Of a stretch of DNA of 64,000 bases, positions 15,401 through 28,840 are shown piece after piece. Every line of letters starts with the position of its first letter. Position 1 is the first letter of the stretch. The notes below the pieces were generated by a model. The model saw only the letters and a list, made by a program, of their open reading frames with translations. It was not told the DNA's origin and ran no database searches. Source of the stretch: Aquatica leii (Eukaryota; Arthropoda; Insecta; Coleoptera; Lampyridae). Location of the stretch: positions 7,874,001-7,938,000 of the forward strand of contig CM069432.1 of the NCBI GenBank assembly GCA_035610365.1. The letters are read 5' to 3'. A program made the translations under genes and the position numbers.

Positions 15401-18400
15401 TTTTTTTTCAACGTCAACGATATTTCCCAATATTTACCCATAATTTTATTGACCACATACTGTATTTCTGTCATTATTTACTTCAAACTCTACGATATAT
15501 ATTTTATCTTATATTTACCATTTTTTTTCAACGTCAACGATATTTCCCCATATTTACCCATAATTTTATTGACCACATACTGTATTTCTGTCATTATTTA
15601 CTTCTAACTCTACGATATATATTTAATCTTATATTTACCATCCTTTTTTTTCAACGTCAACGATATTTCCCCATATTTATTTCCCCATATTTATTGATAG
15701 AGGTTAGAAGTTCGATGGGTCGACCGGCCCCTAACCTCTCACGGTGTAAAATCAAGAAGGAACATAAATAATCAACTATAATAAATTAGAGAATATTACT
15801 ACCACTTCGAAACAAACAATCTACATATGAATACAGATAGCAGAAATAGAGAAGATAGAAAGAATGTTGTATTTCTGTCATTATTTACTTCAAAATCTAC
15901 GATATATGTTTAATCTTATATTTACCATCTTTTTTTTTCAACGTCAACGATATTTCCCAATATTTACCCATAATTTTATTGACCACATACTGTATTTCTG
16001 TCATTATTTACTTCAAAATCTACGATATATATTTAATCTTATATTTACCATCTTTTTTTTTCAACGTCAACGATATTTCCCCATATTTACCCATAATTTT
16101 ATTGACCACATACTGTATTTCTGGCACTATTTACTTCAAACTCTACGATATATATTTTATCTTATATTTACCATTTTTTTTTCAACGTCAACGATATTTC
16201 CCCATATTTACCCATAATTTTATTGACCACATACTGTATTTCTGTCATTATTTACTTCAAACTCTACGATATATATTTAATCTTATATTTACCATCTTTT
16301 TTTTTCAACGTCAACGATATTTCCCCATATTTACCCATAATATAATTGACCACATACTGTATTTCTGTCATTATTTACTTCAAACTCTACGATATATATT
16401 TAATCTTATATTTACCATCTTTTTTTTTCAACGTCAACGATATTTCCCCATATTTACCCATAATTTTATTGACCACATACTGTATTTCTGTCATTATTTA
16501 CTTCAAACTCTACGATATATATTTAATCTTATATTTACCATCTTTTTTCAACGTCAACGATATTTCCCCATATGTACCCATAATTTTATTGACCACATAC
16601 TGTAGTTCTGTCATTATTTACTTCAAACTCTACGATATATATTTAATCTTATATTTACCATCTTTTTTCAAGGTCAACGATATTTGCCAATATTTACCCA
16701 TAATTTTATTGACCCCATACTGTATTTCTGTCATTATTTACTTCAAACTCTACGATATATATTTAATCTTATATTTACCATCTTTTTTCAACGTCCACGA
16801 TATTTCCCAATATTTACCCATAATTTTATTGACCACATACTGTATTTCTGTCATTATTTACTTCAAACTCTACGATATATATTTAATCTTATATTTACCA
16901 TCTTTTTTCAACGTCAACGATATTTCCCAATATTTACCCATAATTTTATTGACCACATACTGTATTTCTGTCATTATTTACTTCAAACTCTACGATATAT
17001 ATTTAATCTTATATTTACCATCTTTTTTCAACGTCAACGATATTTCCCAATATTTACCCATAATTTTATTGACCACATACTGTATTTCTGTCATTATTTA
17101 CTTCAAACTCTACGATATATATTTAATCTTATATTTACCATCTTTTTTTTTCAACGTCAACGATATTTCCCAATATTTACCCATAATTTTATTGACCACA
17201 TACTGTATTTCTGTCATTATTTACTTCAAACTCTACGATATATATTTAATCTTATATTTACCATCTTTTTTTTTCAACGTCAACGATATTTCCCCATATT
17301 TGCCCATAATTTTATTGACCACATACTGTATTTCTGTCATTATTTACTTCAAACTCTACGAAATATATTTAATCTTATATTTACCATCTTTTTTTTTCAA
17401 CGTCAACGATATTTCCCCATATTTATTTCCCCATATTTATTTCCCCATATTTATTTCCCCATATTTATTGATAGAGAATAGAGGTTCGACGGGTCGACCG
17501 GCCCCTAACCTCTCACGGTGTAAAATCAAGAAGGAACATAAATAATCAACCATGATAAATTAGAGAATATTACTACCACTTCGAAACAAACAATCTACAT
17601 ATGAATACAGATAGCAGAAATAGAGAAGATAGAAAGAATGTTGTATTTCTGTCATTATTTACTTCAAAATCTACGATATATATTTAATCTTATATTTACC
17701 ATCTTTTTTTTTCAACGTCAACGATATTTGCCCATATTTACCCATCATTTTATTGACCACATACTGTATTTCTGTCATTATTTACTTCAAACTCTACGAT
17801 ATATATTTAATCTTATATTTACCATCTTTTTTTTTCAACGTCAACGATATTTCCCCATATTTGCCCATAATTTTATTGACCACATACTGTATTTCTGTCA
17901 TTATTTACTTCAAACTCTACGATATATATTTAATCTTATATTTACCATCTTTTTTTTTCAACGTCAACGATATTTCCCCATATTTACCCATAATTTTATT
18001 GACCACATACTGTTTTTCTGTCATTATTTACTTCAAAATCTACGATATATATTTAATCTTATATTTACCATGTTTTTTTTCAACGTCAACGATATTTCCC
18101 CATATTTACCCATAATTTTATTGACCACATACTGTATTTCTGTCATTATTTACTTCAAACTCTACGATATATATTTAATCTTATATTTACCATCTTTTTT
18201 CAACGTCAACGATATTTCCCAATATTTACCCATAATTTTATTGACCACATACTGTATTTCTGTCATTATTTACTTCAAACTCTACGATATATATTTAATC
18301 TTATATTTACCATCTTTTTTCAACGTCAACGATATTTCCCAATATTTACCCATAATTTTATTGACCACATACTGTATTTCTGTCATTATTTACTTCAAAC

Positions 18401-21400
18401 TCTACGATATATATTTAATCTTATATTTACCATCTTTTTTTTTCAACGTCAACGATATTTCTCAATATTTACTCATAATTTTATTGACCACATACTGTAT
18501 TTCTGTCATTATTTACTTCAAACTCTACGATATATATTTAATCTTATATTTACCATCTTTTTTTTTCAACGTCAACGATATTTCCCCATATTTACCCATA
18601 ATTTTATTGACCACATACTGTATTTCTGTCATTATTTACTTCAAACTCTACGATATATATTTAATCTTATATTTACCATCTTTTTTTTCAACGTCAACGA
18701 TATTTCCCAATATTTACCCATAATTTTATTGACCACATACTGTATTTCTGTCATTATTTACTTCAAACTCTACGATATATATTTAATCTTATATTTACCA
18801 TCTTTTTTCAACGTCAACGATATTTCCCCATATTTACCCATAATTTTATTGACCACATAGGTTAGAGGTTTCTGTCATTATTTACGGTGTAAAACTCAAC
18901 ATAAATATATTTAAATCTTATATTTACCATCTTTTTTTCAACGTCAACGATATCTACATATTTACAGATAGCAGAAATAGAAGATAGAAAGACATGTACT
19001 GTATTTCTGTCATTATTTACTTCAAACTCTACGATATATATTTAATCTTATATTTACCATCTTTTTCAACGTCAACGATATTTCCCCATATTTACCCATA
19101 ATTTTATTGACCACATACTGTATTTCTGTCATTATTTACTTCAAACTCTACGATATATATTTAATCTTATATTTACCATCTTTTTTTTTTCAACGTCAAC
19201 GATATTTCCCAATATTTACCCATAATTTTATTGACCACATACTGTATTTCTGTCATTATTTACTTCAAACTCTACGATATATATTTAATCTTATATTTAC
19301 CATCTTTTTTTTCAACGTCAACGATATTTCCCAATATTTACCCATAATTTTATTGACCACATACTGTATTTCTGTCATTATTTACTTCAAACTCTACGAT
19401 ATATATTTAATCTTATATTTACCATCTTTTTTTTTTCAACGTCAACGATATTTCCCCATATTTACCCATAATTTTATTGACCACATACTGTATTTCTGTC
19501 ATTATTTACTTCAAACTCTACGATATATATTTAATCTTATATTTACCATCTTGTTTTCAACGTCAACGATATTTCCCAATGTTTACCCATAATTTTATTG
19601 ACCACATACTGTATTTCTGTCATTATTTACTTCAAACTCTACGATATATATTTAATCTTATATTTACCATCTTCTTTTCAACGTCACCGATATTTCCCCA
19701 TATTTACCCATAATTTTATTGACCACATACTGTATTTCTGTCATTATTTACTTCAAACTCTACGATATATATTTAATCTTATATTTACCATCTTTTTTTT
19801 CAACGTCAACGATATTTCCCCATATTTACCCATAATTTTATTGACCACATACTGTATTTCTGTCATTATTTACTTCAAACTCTACGATATATAATTAATC
19901 TTATATTTACCGTCTTTTTCAACGTCAACGATATTTACATATGAATACAGATAGCAGAAATTTTAGAAGATAGATAGAAAGAATGTTGTATTTCTGTCAT
20001 TATTTACTTCAAACTCTACGATATATATTTAACCTTATATTTACCATCTTTTTTCAACGTCAACGATATTTCCCATATTTACCCATAATTTTATTGACCA
20101 CATACTGTATTTCTGTCATTATTTACTTCAAACTCTACGATATATATTTAATCTTATATTTACCATCTTTTTTCAACGTCAACGATATTTCCCCATATTT
20201 ACCCATAATTTTATTGACCACATACTGTATTTCTGTCATTATTTACTTCAAACTCTACGATATATATTTAATCCTATATTTACCATCTTTTTTTTCAACG
20301 TCAACGATATTTCCCCATATTTACCCATAATTTTATTGACCACATACTGTATTTCTGTCATTATTTACTTCAAACTCTACGATATATATTTAATCTTATA
20401 TTTACCATCTTTTTTCAACGTCAACGATATTTCCCAATATTTACCCATAATTTTATTGACCACATACTGTATTTCTGTCATTATTTACTTCAAACTCTAC
20501 GATATATATTTTATCTTATATTTACCATTTTTTTTCAACGTCAACCATATTTCCCCATATTTACCCATAATTTTATTGACCACATACTGTATTTCTGTCA
20601 TTATTTACTTCAAACTCTACGATATATATTTAATCTTATATTTACCATCTTTTTTCAACGTCAACGATATTTCCCCATATTTACCCATAATTTTATTGAC
20701 CACATACTGTATTTCTGTCATTATTTACTTCAAACTCTACGATATATATTTAATCTTATATTTACCATCTTTTTTCAACGTCAATGATATTTCCCCATAT
20801 TTACCCATAATTTTATTGATCACATACTGTATTTCTGTCATTATTTACTTCAAACTCTACGATATATATTTAATCTTATATTTACCATCTTTTTTCAACG
20901 TCAACGATATTTCCCCATATTTACCCATAATTTTATTGACCACATACTGTATTTCTGTCATTATTTACTTCAACCTCTACGTTATATATTTAATCTTATA
21001 TTTACCATCTTTTTTCAACGTCAACGATATTTCCCCATATTTACCCATAATTTTATTGACCACATACTGTATTTCTGTCATTATTTACTTCAAACTCTAC
21101 GATATATATTTAATCTTATATTTACCATCTTTTTTCAACTTCAACGATATTTCCCCATATTTACCCATAATTTTATTGACCACATACTGTATTTCTGTCA
21201 TTATTTACTTCAAACTCTACGATATATATTTAATCTTATATTTACCATGTTTTTTTTCAACGTCAACGATATTTGCCCATATTTACCCATAATTTTATTG
21301 ACCACATACTGTATTTCTGTCATTATTTACTTCAAACTCTACGATATATATTTAATCTTATATTTACCATCTTTTTTCAACGTCAACGATATTTCCCAAT

Positions 21401-22147
21401 ATTTACCCATAATTTTATTGACCACATACTGTATTTCTGTCATTATTTACTTCAAACTCTATGATATTTATTTAATCTTATATTTCCCATCTTTTTTTTT
21501 TTCAACGTCAACGATATTTCCCAATACTTACCCATAACTTTATTGACCACATACTGTATTTCTGTCATTATTTACTTCAAACTCTACGATATATATTTAA
21601 TCTTATATTTACCATCTTTTTTCAACGTCAACGATATTTCCCAATATTTACCCATAATTTTATTGACCACATACTGTATTTCTGGCATTATTTACTTCAA
21701 ACTCTACGATATATATTTAATCTTATATTTACCATCTTTTTTCAACGTCAACGATATTTCACAATATTTACCCATAATTTTATTGACCACATACTGTATT
21801 TCTGTCATTATTTACTTCAAACTCTACGATATATATTTAATCTTATATTTACCATCTTTTTCAACGTCAACGATATTTCCCAATATTTACCCATAATTTT
21901 ATTGACCACATACTGTATTTCTGTCATTATTTACTTCAAACTCTACGAAATATATTTAATCTTATATTTACCATCTTTTTTTTTCAACGTCAACGATATT
22001 TCCCCATATTTACCCATCATTTTATTGGCCACATACTGTATTTCATTCATTATTTACTTCAAACTCTACGAAATATATTTAATCTTATATTTACCATCTT
22101 TTTTTTTCAACGTCAACGATATTTCCCCATATTTATTTCCCCATATT
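3473..22147 (+). repeat. Satellite array with scattered spacer units
   Basis: Forward monomers of 119-123 bp interrupted by complete spacer units starting at 3754, 4161, 5656, 6065, 8417, 10925, 13751, 14184, 15692 and 17466. Distances between spacers vary from about 400 bp (spacer plus two monomers, 3754 to 4161 and 5656 to 6065) to several kilobases. Monomers are very similar to each other. T6 monomers (period 120) and T9 monomers (period 123) occur in runs, and two subtypes are distinguishable by tttcccaatattt versus tttccccatattt before the conserved acccat. Mosaic monomer/spacer patches lie at 7192-7217, 9070-9230, 14820-14850, 18838-18998 and 19914-19985. Confidence 0.96.
9070..9230 (+). 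repeat. Mosaic spacer/monomer segment
   Basis: Short patches of monomer (accacatactgta, ctgtcattatt, acccataattttag) alternate with short patches of spacer (ctctcacggtgtaaaatc, the cttcgaaac block, tctacatatgaatac). The patches are about 10-80 bases long. A comparable mosaic lies at 18838-18998, and smaller ones at 7192-7217, 14820-14850 and 19914-19985. The cause may be template switching or a consensus built from misaligned reads. Confidence 0.75.
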
Positions 22148-22322
22148 TATTGATAGAGGTTAGAGGTTCGACGGGTCGACCGGCCCCTAACCTCTCACGG
22201 TGTAAAATCAAGAAGGAACATAAATAATCAACTATAATAAATTAGAGAATATTACTACCACTTCGAAACAAACAATCTACATATGAATACAGATAGCAGA
22301 AATAGAGAAGATAGAAAGAATG
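22148..22322 (+). repeat. Type example of the ~175-bp spacer unit
   Basis: The unit begins tattgatagaggttagagg, contains a GC-rich block with GGTCGACC (22174-22181), then acggtgtaaaatcaagaagg, a stretch with cttcgaaacaaacaatc, and ends agaagatagaaagaatg, where a monomer resumes inside its ttgtatttctgtc segment. It shares no obvious sequence with the monomer. Complete forward copies: 623-790, 3754-3926, 4161-4335, 5656-5829, 6065-6239, 8417-8591, 10925-11099, 13751-13925, 14184-14360, 15692-15866, 17466-17640, 22148-22322, 22558-22732, 22968-23142, 25344-25518, 25631-25805, 26083-26257, 26370-26537, 27510-27684, 27952-28118, 28228-28402, 28666-28840, 29322-29496, 30094-30268, 31237-31411, 41618-41792 and 46769-46943. 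A partial copy lies at 3473-3523. Origin unknown; it may be an old insertion amplified with the array. Confidence 0.93.
22155..22195. repeat. Inverted repeat in the spacer unit
   Basis: AGAGGTTAG (22155-22163) and CTAACCTCT (22187-22195) are perfect 9-bp inverted arms around a 23-bp GC-rich loop. The loop holds the self-complementary octamer GGTCGACC. The left arm is destroyed in spacer copies that read gagaatagagg (for example most of those from 25344 to 28840), so the hairpin is not conserved in all copies. Confidence 0.8.
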
Positions 22323-25300
22323 TTGTATTTCTGTCATTATTTACTTCAAAATCTACGAAATATATTTAATCTTATATTTACCATCTTTTTTTTTCAACGT
22401 CAACGATATTTCCCCATATTTACCCATCATTTTATTGGCCACATACTGTATTTCATTCATTATTTACTTCAAACTCTACGAAATATATTTAATCTTATAT
22501 TTACCATCTTTTTTTTTCAACGTCAACGATATTTCCCCATATTTATTTCCCCATATTTATTGATAGAGGTTAGAGGTTCGACGGATCGACCGGCCCCTAA
22601 CCTCTCACGGTGTAAAATCAAGAAGGAACATAAATAATCAACTATAATAAATTAGAGAATATTACTACCACTTCGAAACAAACAATCTACATATGAATAC
22701 AGATAGCAGAAATAGAGAAGATAGAAAGAATGTTGTATTTCTGTCATTATTTACTTCAAAATCTACGAAATATATTTTATCTTATATTTACCATCTTTTT
22801 TTTTCAACGTCAACGATATTTGCCCATATTTACCCATCATTTTATTGGCCACATACTGTATTTCAGTCATTATTTACTTCAAACTCTACGAAATATATTT
22901 AATCTTATATTTACCATCTTTTTTTTTCAACGTCAACGATATTTCCCCATATTTATTTCCCCATATTTATTGATAGAGGTTAGAGGTTCGACGGGTCGAC
23001 CGGCCCCTAACCTCTCACGGTGTAAAATCAAAAAGGAACATAAATAATCAACTATAATAAATTAGAGAATATTACTACCACTTCGAAACAAACAATCTAC
23101 ATATGAATACAGATAGCAGAAATAGAGAAGATAGAAAGAATGTTGTATTTCTGTCATTATTTACTTCAAAATCTACGAAATATATTTTATCTTATATTTA
23201 CCATCTTTTTTTTTCAACGTCAACGATATTTGCCCATATTTGCCCATAATTTTATTGACCACATACTGTATTTCTGTCATTATTTACTTCAAACTCTACG
23301 ATATATATTTAATCTTATATTTACCATCTTTTTTTTTCAACGTCAACGATATTTCCCCATATTTGCCCATAATTTTATTGACCACATACTGTATTTCTGT
23401 CATTATTTACTTCAAACTCTACGATATATATTTAATCTTATATTTACCATCTTTTTTTTTCAACGTCAACGATATTTCCCCATATTTGCCCATAATTTTA
23501 TTGACCACATACTGTATTTCTGTCATTATTTACTTCAAACTCTACGATATATATTTAATCTTATATTTACCATCTTTTTTCAACGTCAACGATATTTCCC
23601 AATATTTACTCATAATTTTATTGACCACATACTGTATTTCTGTCATTATTTACTTCAAACTCTACGATATATATTTAATCTTATATTTACCATCTTTTTT
23701 CAACGTCAACGATATTTCCCAATATTTACCCATAATTTTATTGACCACATACTGTATTTCTGTCATTATTTACTTCAAACTCTACGATATATATTTAATC
23801 TTATATTTACCATCTTTTTTCAACGTCAACGATATTTCCCAATATTTACCCATAATTTTATTGACCACATACTGTCCTTCTGTCATTATTTACTTCAAAC
23901 TCTACGATATATATTTAATCTTATATTTACCATCTTTTTTCAACGTCAACGATATTTCCCAATATTTACCCATAATTTTATTGACCACATACTGTATTTC
24001 TGTCATTATTTACTTCAAACTCTACGATATATATTTAATCTTATATTTACCATCTTTTTTTTCAACGTCAACGATATTGCCCAATATTTCCCCATAATTT
24101 TATTCAGCCCATACTGTATTTCTGTCATTATTTCCTTCAAACTCTACGATATATATTTAATCTTATATTTACCATCTTTTTTTTCAACGTCAACGATATT
24201 GCCCAATATTTACGCATAATTTTATTGACCACATACTGTATTTCTGTCATTATTTACTTCAAACTGTACGATATATATTTAATCTTATATTTACCATCTT
24301 TTTTCAACGTCAACGATATTTCCCAATATTTACCCATAATTTTATTGACCACATACTGTATTTCTGTCATTATTTACTTCAAACTCTACGATATATATTT
24401 AATCTTATATTTACCATCTTTTTTTCAACGTCAACGATATTTCCCAATATTTACCCATAATTTTATTGACCACATACTGTATTTCTGTCATTATTTACTT
24501 CAAACTCTACGATATATATTTAATCTTATATTTACCATCTTTTTTCAACGTCAACGATATTTCCCAATATTTACCCATAATTTTATTGACAACATACTGT
24601 ATTTCTGTCATTATTTACTTCAAACTCTACGATATATATTTAATCTTATATTTACCATCTTTTTTCAACGTCAACGATATTTCCCAATATTTACCCATAA
24701 TTTTATTGACCACATACTGTATTTCTGTCATTATTTACTTCAAACTCTACGATATATATTTAATCTTATATTTACCATCTTTTTTCAACGTCAACGATAT
24801 TTCCCAATATTTACCCATAATTTTATTGACCACATACTGTATATCTGTCATTATTTACTTCAAACTCTACGATATATATTTAATCTTATATTTACCATCT
24901 TTTTTCAACGTCAACGATATTTGCCCATATTTTCCGATAATTTTATTGACCACATACTGTATTTCTGTCATTATTTACTTCAAACTCTACGATATATATT
25001 TAATCTTATATTTACCATCTTTTTTTTTCAACGTCAACGATATTTCCCAATATTTACCCATAATTTTATTGACCACATACTGTATTTCTGTCATTATTTA
25101 CTTCAAACTCTACGAAATATATTTAATCTTATATTTACCATCTTTTTTTTTCAACGTCAACGATATTTCCCCATATTTACCCATCATTTTATTGGCCACA
25201 TACTGTATTTCATTCATTATTTACTTCAAACTCTACGAAATATATTTAATCTTATATTTACCATCTTTTTTTTTCAACGTCAACGATATTTCCCCATATT

Positions 25301-25343
25301 TGCCCATAATTTTATTGACCACATACTGTATTTCTGTCATATT

Positions 25344-28300
25344 TATTGATAGAGAATAGAGGTTCGACGGGTCGACCGGCCCCTAACCTCTCACGGTGTA
25401 AAATCAAGAAGGAACATAAATAATCAACCATGATAAATTAGAGAATATTACTACCACTTCGAAACAAACAATCTACATATGAATACAGATAGCAGAAATA
25501 GAGAAGATAGAAAGAATGTTGTATTTCTGTCATTATTTACTTCAAAATCTACGATATATATTTAATCTTATATTTACCATCTTTTTTTTTCAACGTCAAC
25601 GATATTTCCCCATATTTATTTCCCCATATTTATTGATAGAGAATAGAGGTTCGACGGGTCGACCGGCCCCTAACCTCTCACGGTGTAAAATCAAGAAGGA
25701 ACATAAATAATCAACTATAATAAATTAGAGAATATTACTACCACTTCGAAACAAACAATCTACATATGAATACAGATAGCAGAAATAGAGAAGATAGAAA
25801 GAATGTTGTATTTCTGTCATTATTTACTTCAAAATCTACGAAATATATTTTATCTTATATTTACCATCTTTTTTTTTCAACGTCAACGATATTTGCCCAT
25901 ATTTACCCATCATTTTATTGGCCACATACTGTATTTCAATCATTATTTACTTCAAACTCTACGAAATATATTTAATCTTATATTTACCATCTTTTTTTTT
26001 CAACGTCAACGATATTTCCCCATATTTATTTCCCCATATTTATTTCCCCATATTTATTTCCCCATATTTATTTCCCCATATTTATTGATAGAGAATAGAG
26101 GTTCGACGGGTCGACCGGCCCCTAACCTCTCACGGTGTAAAATCAAGAAGGAACATAAATAATCAACCATGATAAATTAGAGAATATTACTACCACTTCG
26201 AAACAAACAATCTACATATGAATACAGATAGCAGAAATAGAGAAGATAGAAAGAATGTTGTATTTCTGTCATTATTTACTTCAAAATCTACGATATATAT
26301 TTAATCTTATATTTACCATCTTTTTTTTTCAACGTCAACGATATTTCCCCATATTTATTTCCCCATATTTATTGATAGAGAATAGAGGTTTGACGGGTCG
26401 ATTAACCTCTCACGGTGTAAAATCAAGAAGGAACATAAATAATCAACTATAATAAATTAGAGAATATTACTACCACTTCGAAACAAACAATCTACATATG
26501 AATACAGATAGCAGAAATAGAGAAGATAGAAAGAATGTTGTATTTCTGTCATTATTTACTTCAAAATCTACGAAATATATTTTATCTTATATTTACCATC
26601 TTTTTTTTTCAACGTCAACGATATTTGCCCATATTTACCCATCATTTTATTGGCCACATACTGTATTTCTGTCATTATTTACTTCAAACTCTACGATATA
26701 TATTTAATCTTATATTTACCATCTTTTTTTTTCAACGTCAACGATATTTCCCAATATTTACCCATAATTTTATTGACCACATACTGTATTTCTGTCATTA
26801 TTTACTTCAAACTCTACGATATATATTTAATCTTATATTTACCATCTTTTTTTTTCAACGTCAACGATATTTCCCAATATTTACCCATAATTTTATTGAC
26901 CACATACTGTATTTCTGTCATTATTTACTTCAAACTCTACGATATATATTTAATCTTATATTTACCATCTTTTTTTTTCAACGTCAACGATATTTCCCCA
27001 TATTTACCCATAATTTTATTGACCACATACTGTATTTCTGTCATTATTTACTTCAAACTCTACGATATATATTTAATCTTATATTTACCATTTTTTTTTT
27101 TTTCAACGTCAACGATATTTCCCCATATTTACTCATAATTTTATTGACCACATACTGTATTTCTGTCATTATTTACTTCAAACTCTACGATATATATTTA
27201 ATCTTATATTTACCATCTTTTTTCAACGTCAACGATATTTCCCCATATTTACCCATATTTTTATTGACCACATACTGTATTTCTGTCATTATTTACTTCA
27301 AACTCTACGATATATATTTAATCTTATATTTACCATCTTTTTTTTTCAACGTCAACGATATTTCCCCATATTTACCCATCATTTTATTGGCCACATACTG
27401 TATTTCATTCATTATTTACTTCAAACTCTACGATATATATTTAATCTTATATTTACCATCTTTTTTTTTCAACGTCAACGATATTTCCCCATATTTATTT
27501 CCCCATATTTATTGATAGAGAATAGAGGTTCGACGGGTCGACCGGCCCCTAACCTCTCACGGTGTAAAATCAAGAAGGAACATAAATAATCAACTATAAT
27601 AAATTAGAGAATATTACTACCACTTCGAAACAAACAATCTACATATGAATACAGATAGCAGAAATAGAGAAGATAGAAAGAATGTTGTATTTCTGTCATT
27701 ATTTACTTCAAAATCTACGAAATATATTTTATCTTATATTTACCATCTTTTTTTTTCAACGTCAACGATATTTGCCCATATTTACCCATCATTTTATTGC
27801 CCACATACTGTATTTCAATCATTATTTACTTCAAACTCTACGAAATATATTTAATCTTATATTTACCATCTTTTTTTTTCAACGTCAACGATATTTCCCC
27901 ATATTTATTTCCCCATAATTTTATTGACCACATATTGTATTTCCCCATATTTATTGATAGAGAATAGAGGTTCGACGGGTCGATAACCTCTCACGGTGTA
28001 AAATCAAGAAGGAACATAAATAATCAACCATGATAAATTAGAGAATATTACTACCACTTCGAAACAAACAATCTACATATGAATACAGATAGCAGAAATA
28101 GAGAAGATAGAAAGAATGTTGTATTTCTGTCATTATTTACTTCAAAATCTACGATATATATTTAATCTTATATTTACCATCTTTTTTCAACGTCAACGAT
28201 ATTTCCCCATATTTATTTCCCCATATTTATTGATAGAGAATAGAGGTTTGACGGGTCGACCGGCCCCTAACCTCTCACGGTGTAAAATCAAGAAGGAACA

Positions 28301-28840
28301 TAAATAATCAACTATAATAAATTAGAGAATATTACTACCACTTCGAAACAAACAATCTACATATGAATACAGATAGCAGAAATAGAGAAGATAGAAAGAA
28401 TGTTGTATTTCTGTCATTATTTACTTCAAAATCTACGAAATATATTTTATCTTATATTTACCATCTTTTTTTTTCAACGTCAACGATATTTGCCCATATT
28501 TACCCATCATTTTATTGGCCACATACTGTATTTCAATCATTATTTACTTCAAACTCTACGAAATATATTTAATCTTATATTTACCATCTTTTTTTTTCAA
28601 CGTCAACGATATTTCCCCATATTTATTTCCCCATATTTATTTCCCCATATTTATTTCCCCATATTTATTGATAGAGAATAGAGGTTCGACGGGTCGACCG
28701 GCCCCTAACCTCTCACGGTGTAAAATCAAGAAGGAACATAAATAATCAACCATGATAAATTAGAGAATATTACTACCACTTCGAAACAAACAATCTACAT
28801 ATGAATACAGATAGCAGAAATAGAGAAGATAGAAAGAATG
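25344..28840 (+). repeat. Alternating two-type spacer block (~720-740 bp period)
   Basis: Two spacer subtypes occur. Type A has tcaaccatgataaattag and type B has tcaactataataaattag. Their order is A 25344, B 25631, A 26083, B 26370, B 27510, A 27952, B 28228, A 28666. The A-to-A distance is 739 bp for the first pair and about 722 bp for the last, giving a compound unit of A, one monomer, B, two monomers. The unit is interrupted by an expansion of plain monomers at about 26600-27500. All copies here share the gagaatagagg start, unlike the gaggttagagg copies elsewhere. Confidence 0.82.
26018..26087 (+). repeat. 14-bp minisatellite at the monomer/spacer junction
   Basis: Five tandem copies of ccccatatttattt (starts 26018, 26032, 26046, 26060, 26074) lie at the junction into a spacer unit. 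Most junctions have two copies. Four copies occur at 17415-17470 and 28615-28670. The copy number is variable within the array. Confidence 0.9.

Larger units (their letters stand above)
22148..23142 (+). repeat. Regular 410-bp higher-order units
   Basis: Three spacer units start exactly 410 bp apart (22148, 22558, 22968), each of the first two followed by two monomers. The monomers in these units carry gaaatatattt instead of gatatatattt and accatcattttattggcc instead of accataattttattgacc. This is a local higher-order repeat of one spacer plus two monomers, probably made by recent unequal exchange. Confidence 0.88.

Noticed and set aside
22164-22186. CENP-B box in the spacer
   Set aside because: TTCG and a GC-rich run are present, but the spacing and the required A and CGGG positions do not match the box.
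22155-22195. Telomere-like TTAGG/CCTAA motifs in the spacer unit
   Set aside because: Only one GGTTAG and one CCTAACC are present per unit, arranged as an inverted repeat; there is no tandem telomeric repeat.
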